This document shows, one piece after another, positions 6,100 through 6,931 of a DNA stretch of 6,931 nucleotides. Every line of letters starts with the position of its first letter. Position 1 is the stretch's first letter. Made by a program: the position numbers and the translations under genes. Source of the stretch: Clostridia bacterium. Lineage in GTDB: Bacteria > Bacillota > Clostridia > Saccharofermentanales > UBA5734. Where the stretch lies: positions 1 through 6,931 of the forward strand of contig JAGOFF010000121.1 of the NCBI GenBank assembly GCA_017997315.1, written 5' to 3'. The notes beneath the pieces were generated by a model that worked only from the letters and a program-made list of their open reading frames with translations, was not told the origin of the DNA and did not search any database.

Positions 6100-6931
6100 A
6101 TGGGACTTTTCAACTTCATCAAGTCGCAGTTCATCGAAGTCATCGAATGGACGGACGATTCCGACGATCTGATGGTCTACCGGTTCGCCGACGGCACCAA
6201 GGAGATCAACATGGGCGCCCAGCTGACCGTCCGTGAGTCGCAGGTCGCCGTTTTCGTCAACGAAGGCCAGATCGCCGATGTGTTCACTCCCGGCAGATAT
6301 GAACTGACAACGGAAAACATGCCGATCCTGACCGTTCTCAAGTCCTGGAAATACGGATTCAAATCTCCGTTCAAGTCCGAAGTCTACTTTGTGAACACCC
6401 GCCAGTTCACGGATCAGAAATGGGGGACCGCGAACCCGGTCATGATGCGCGACGCAGACTTCGGCGTCATGCGTGTACGGGGCTTCGGCATCTTCTCCTT
6501 CCGTGTTTCGGACGCTTCGGTCTTTCTCCGGGAGGTCTTCGGAACCAAGTCCGAATTCTCGACCGAAGGGATCGGCGGGCAGTTGAAAAAGACGATCGTG
6601 TCGCTCTTCAGCGAAGTACTCGGGGAGGCGAAGATTCCGGCGCTTCAGTTGGCGTCGCAGTATTCCGAACTGGGCAGGATGATTTCGGAACGCGCCGCGG
6701 CCGAATTCACCGCCCTGGGGCTGGAACTCATCCGGCTGGTGGTCGAAAACATCTCGCTGCCCGAAGAAGTCGAGAAGGCGATCGACGCGCAGTCCCAGAT
6801 GAACATGGTCGGGGACATGGCCCGCTATACCCAGTTCCAGACCGCCACGGCGATCGGCAAGTCCGCCGACCGGCCGGGAGGGGGACTCGACGGGGCGGGC
6901 CTTGGCGTCGGACTGGGCCTGGGCGCTGCGG
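6100..6931 (+). CDS. SPFH (band-7) domain protein, YdjI / virion-core-protein-like family (3' truncated by window edge)
   Basis: The frame is open from 6100 to the window end (277 codons, no stop). The sequence fits the bacterial SPFH family that includes B. subtilis YdjI, often annotated as 'virion core protein-like'. Seen here are an N terminus MGLFNFIKSQFIEVIEW without a membrane segment, the conserved stretch at about 43-75 (VRESQVAVFVNEGQ, then FTPGRYEL), the FVNTRQFTDQKWGT motif at 97-110 and the MRVRGFGIFSFRVSD block at about 124-138. An alpha-helical part (about 160-250) includes LPEEVEKAIDAQ and would serve SPFH oligomerisation. A glycine-rich run (about 259-275) starts just before the cut. 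In this family that region commonly leads to a C-terminal zinc ribbon, which is out of view. SPFH proteins form membrane-associated scaffolds; YdjI works with the PspA-type membrane stress system in Bacillus. That role here is inference, because no pspA-like gene is visible in the window. Confidence 0.88.
   Translation, partial: MGLFNFIKSQFIEVIEWTDDSDDLMVYRFADGTKEINMGAQLTVRESQVAVFVNEGQIADVFTPGRYELTTENMPILTVLKSWKYGFKSPFKSEVYFVNTRQFTDQKWGTANPVMMRDADFGVMRVRGFGIFSFRVSDASVFLREVFGTKSEFSTEGIGGQLKKTIVSLFSEVLGEAKIPALQLASQYSELGRMISERAAAEFTALGLELIRLVVENISLPEEVEKAIDAQSQMNMVGDMARYTQFQTATAIGKSADRPGGGLDGAGLGVGLGLGAA

Overview
The window looks like a chromosomal segment of a GC-rich bacterium, most likely of the Firmicutes (Clostridia-like). 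The clues are the Firmicutes-style wording of the UvrA insertion domain, a Clp ATPase that begins with a four-cysteine zinc finger as ClpE does, a YdjI-type SPFH protein, and strong AGGAGG-type ribosome binding sites. This placement is inference from family resemblance. I see no mobile element, tRNA, rRNA or CRISPR array. Almost everything is housekeeping in character, and the less expected features are in the junctions and leaders.

Bases 2-2170 (+) are the C-terminal three quarters of uvrA, the damage-recognition ATPase of nucleotide excision repair; its start lies to the left of the window. Its last 16 bases overlap the start of a complete Hsp100/Clp AAA+ unfoldase gene (2155-4563, +). In this protein a CxxC...CxxC zinc finger, like those of ClpE and McsA, replaces the usual Clp N-domain. 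The two genes almost certainly share a transcript. A perfect 15-bp inverted repeat with T-tracts on both sides (4588-4624) lies between the convergent clp and argJ genes and should terminate both.

Bases 4625-5824 (-) are a complete argJ (ornithine acetyltransferase, arginine biosynthesis) with the autocleavage site intact. The 275-bp divergent region 5825-6099 holds the control sequences of argJ and of the rightmost gene. On the argJ side there is a candidate promoter with a 7-bp dyad around its -35 element, and a short leader with two mutually exclusive hairpins ending next to the ribosome binding site. On the right side there is a candidate promoter, a 10-bp hairpin at the expected transcript start, a second small hairpin and a near-perfect Shine-Dalgarno.

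Bases 6100-6931 (+) are the first 277 codons of an SPFH (band-7) protein of the YdjI / 'virion core protein-like' family, cut off by the window edge in a glycine-rich stretch.

The genes form three independent units: uvrA-clp (DNA repair plus protein quality control), argJ alone (arginine synthesis), and the SPFH gene (probably membrane-associated stress or scaffold). No wholly new system is evident. The best leads are the uvrA-clp coupling, the A8 slippery tract at the clp start and the argJ leader.
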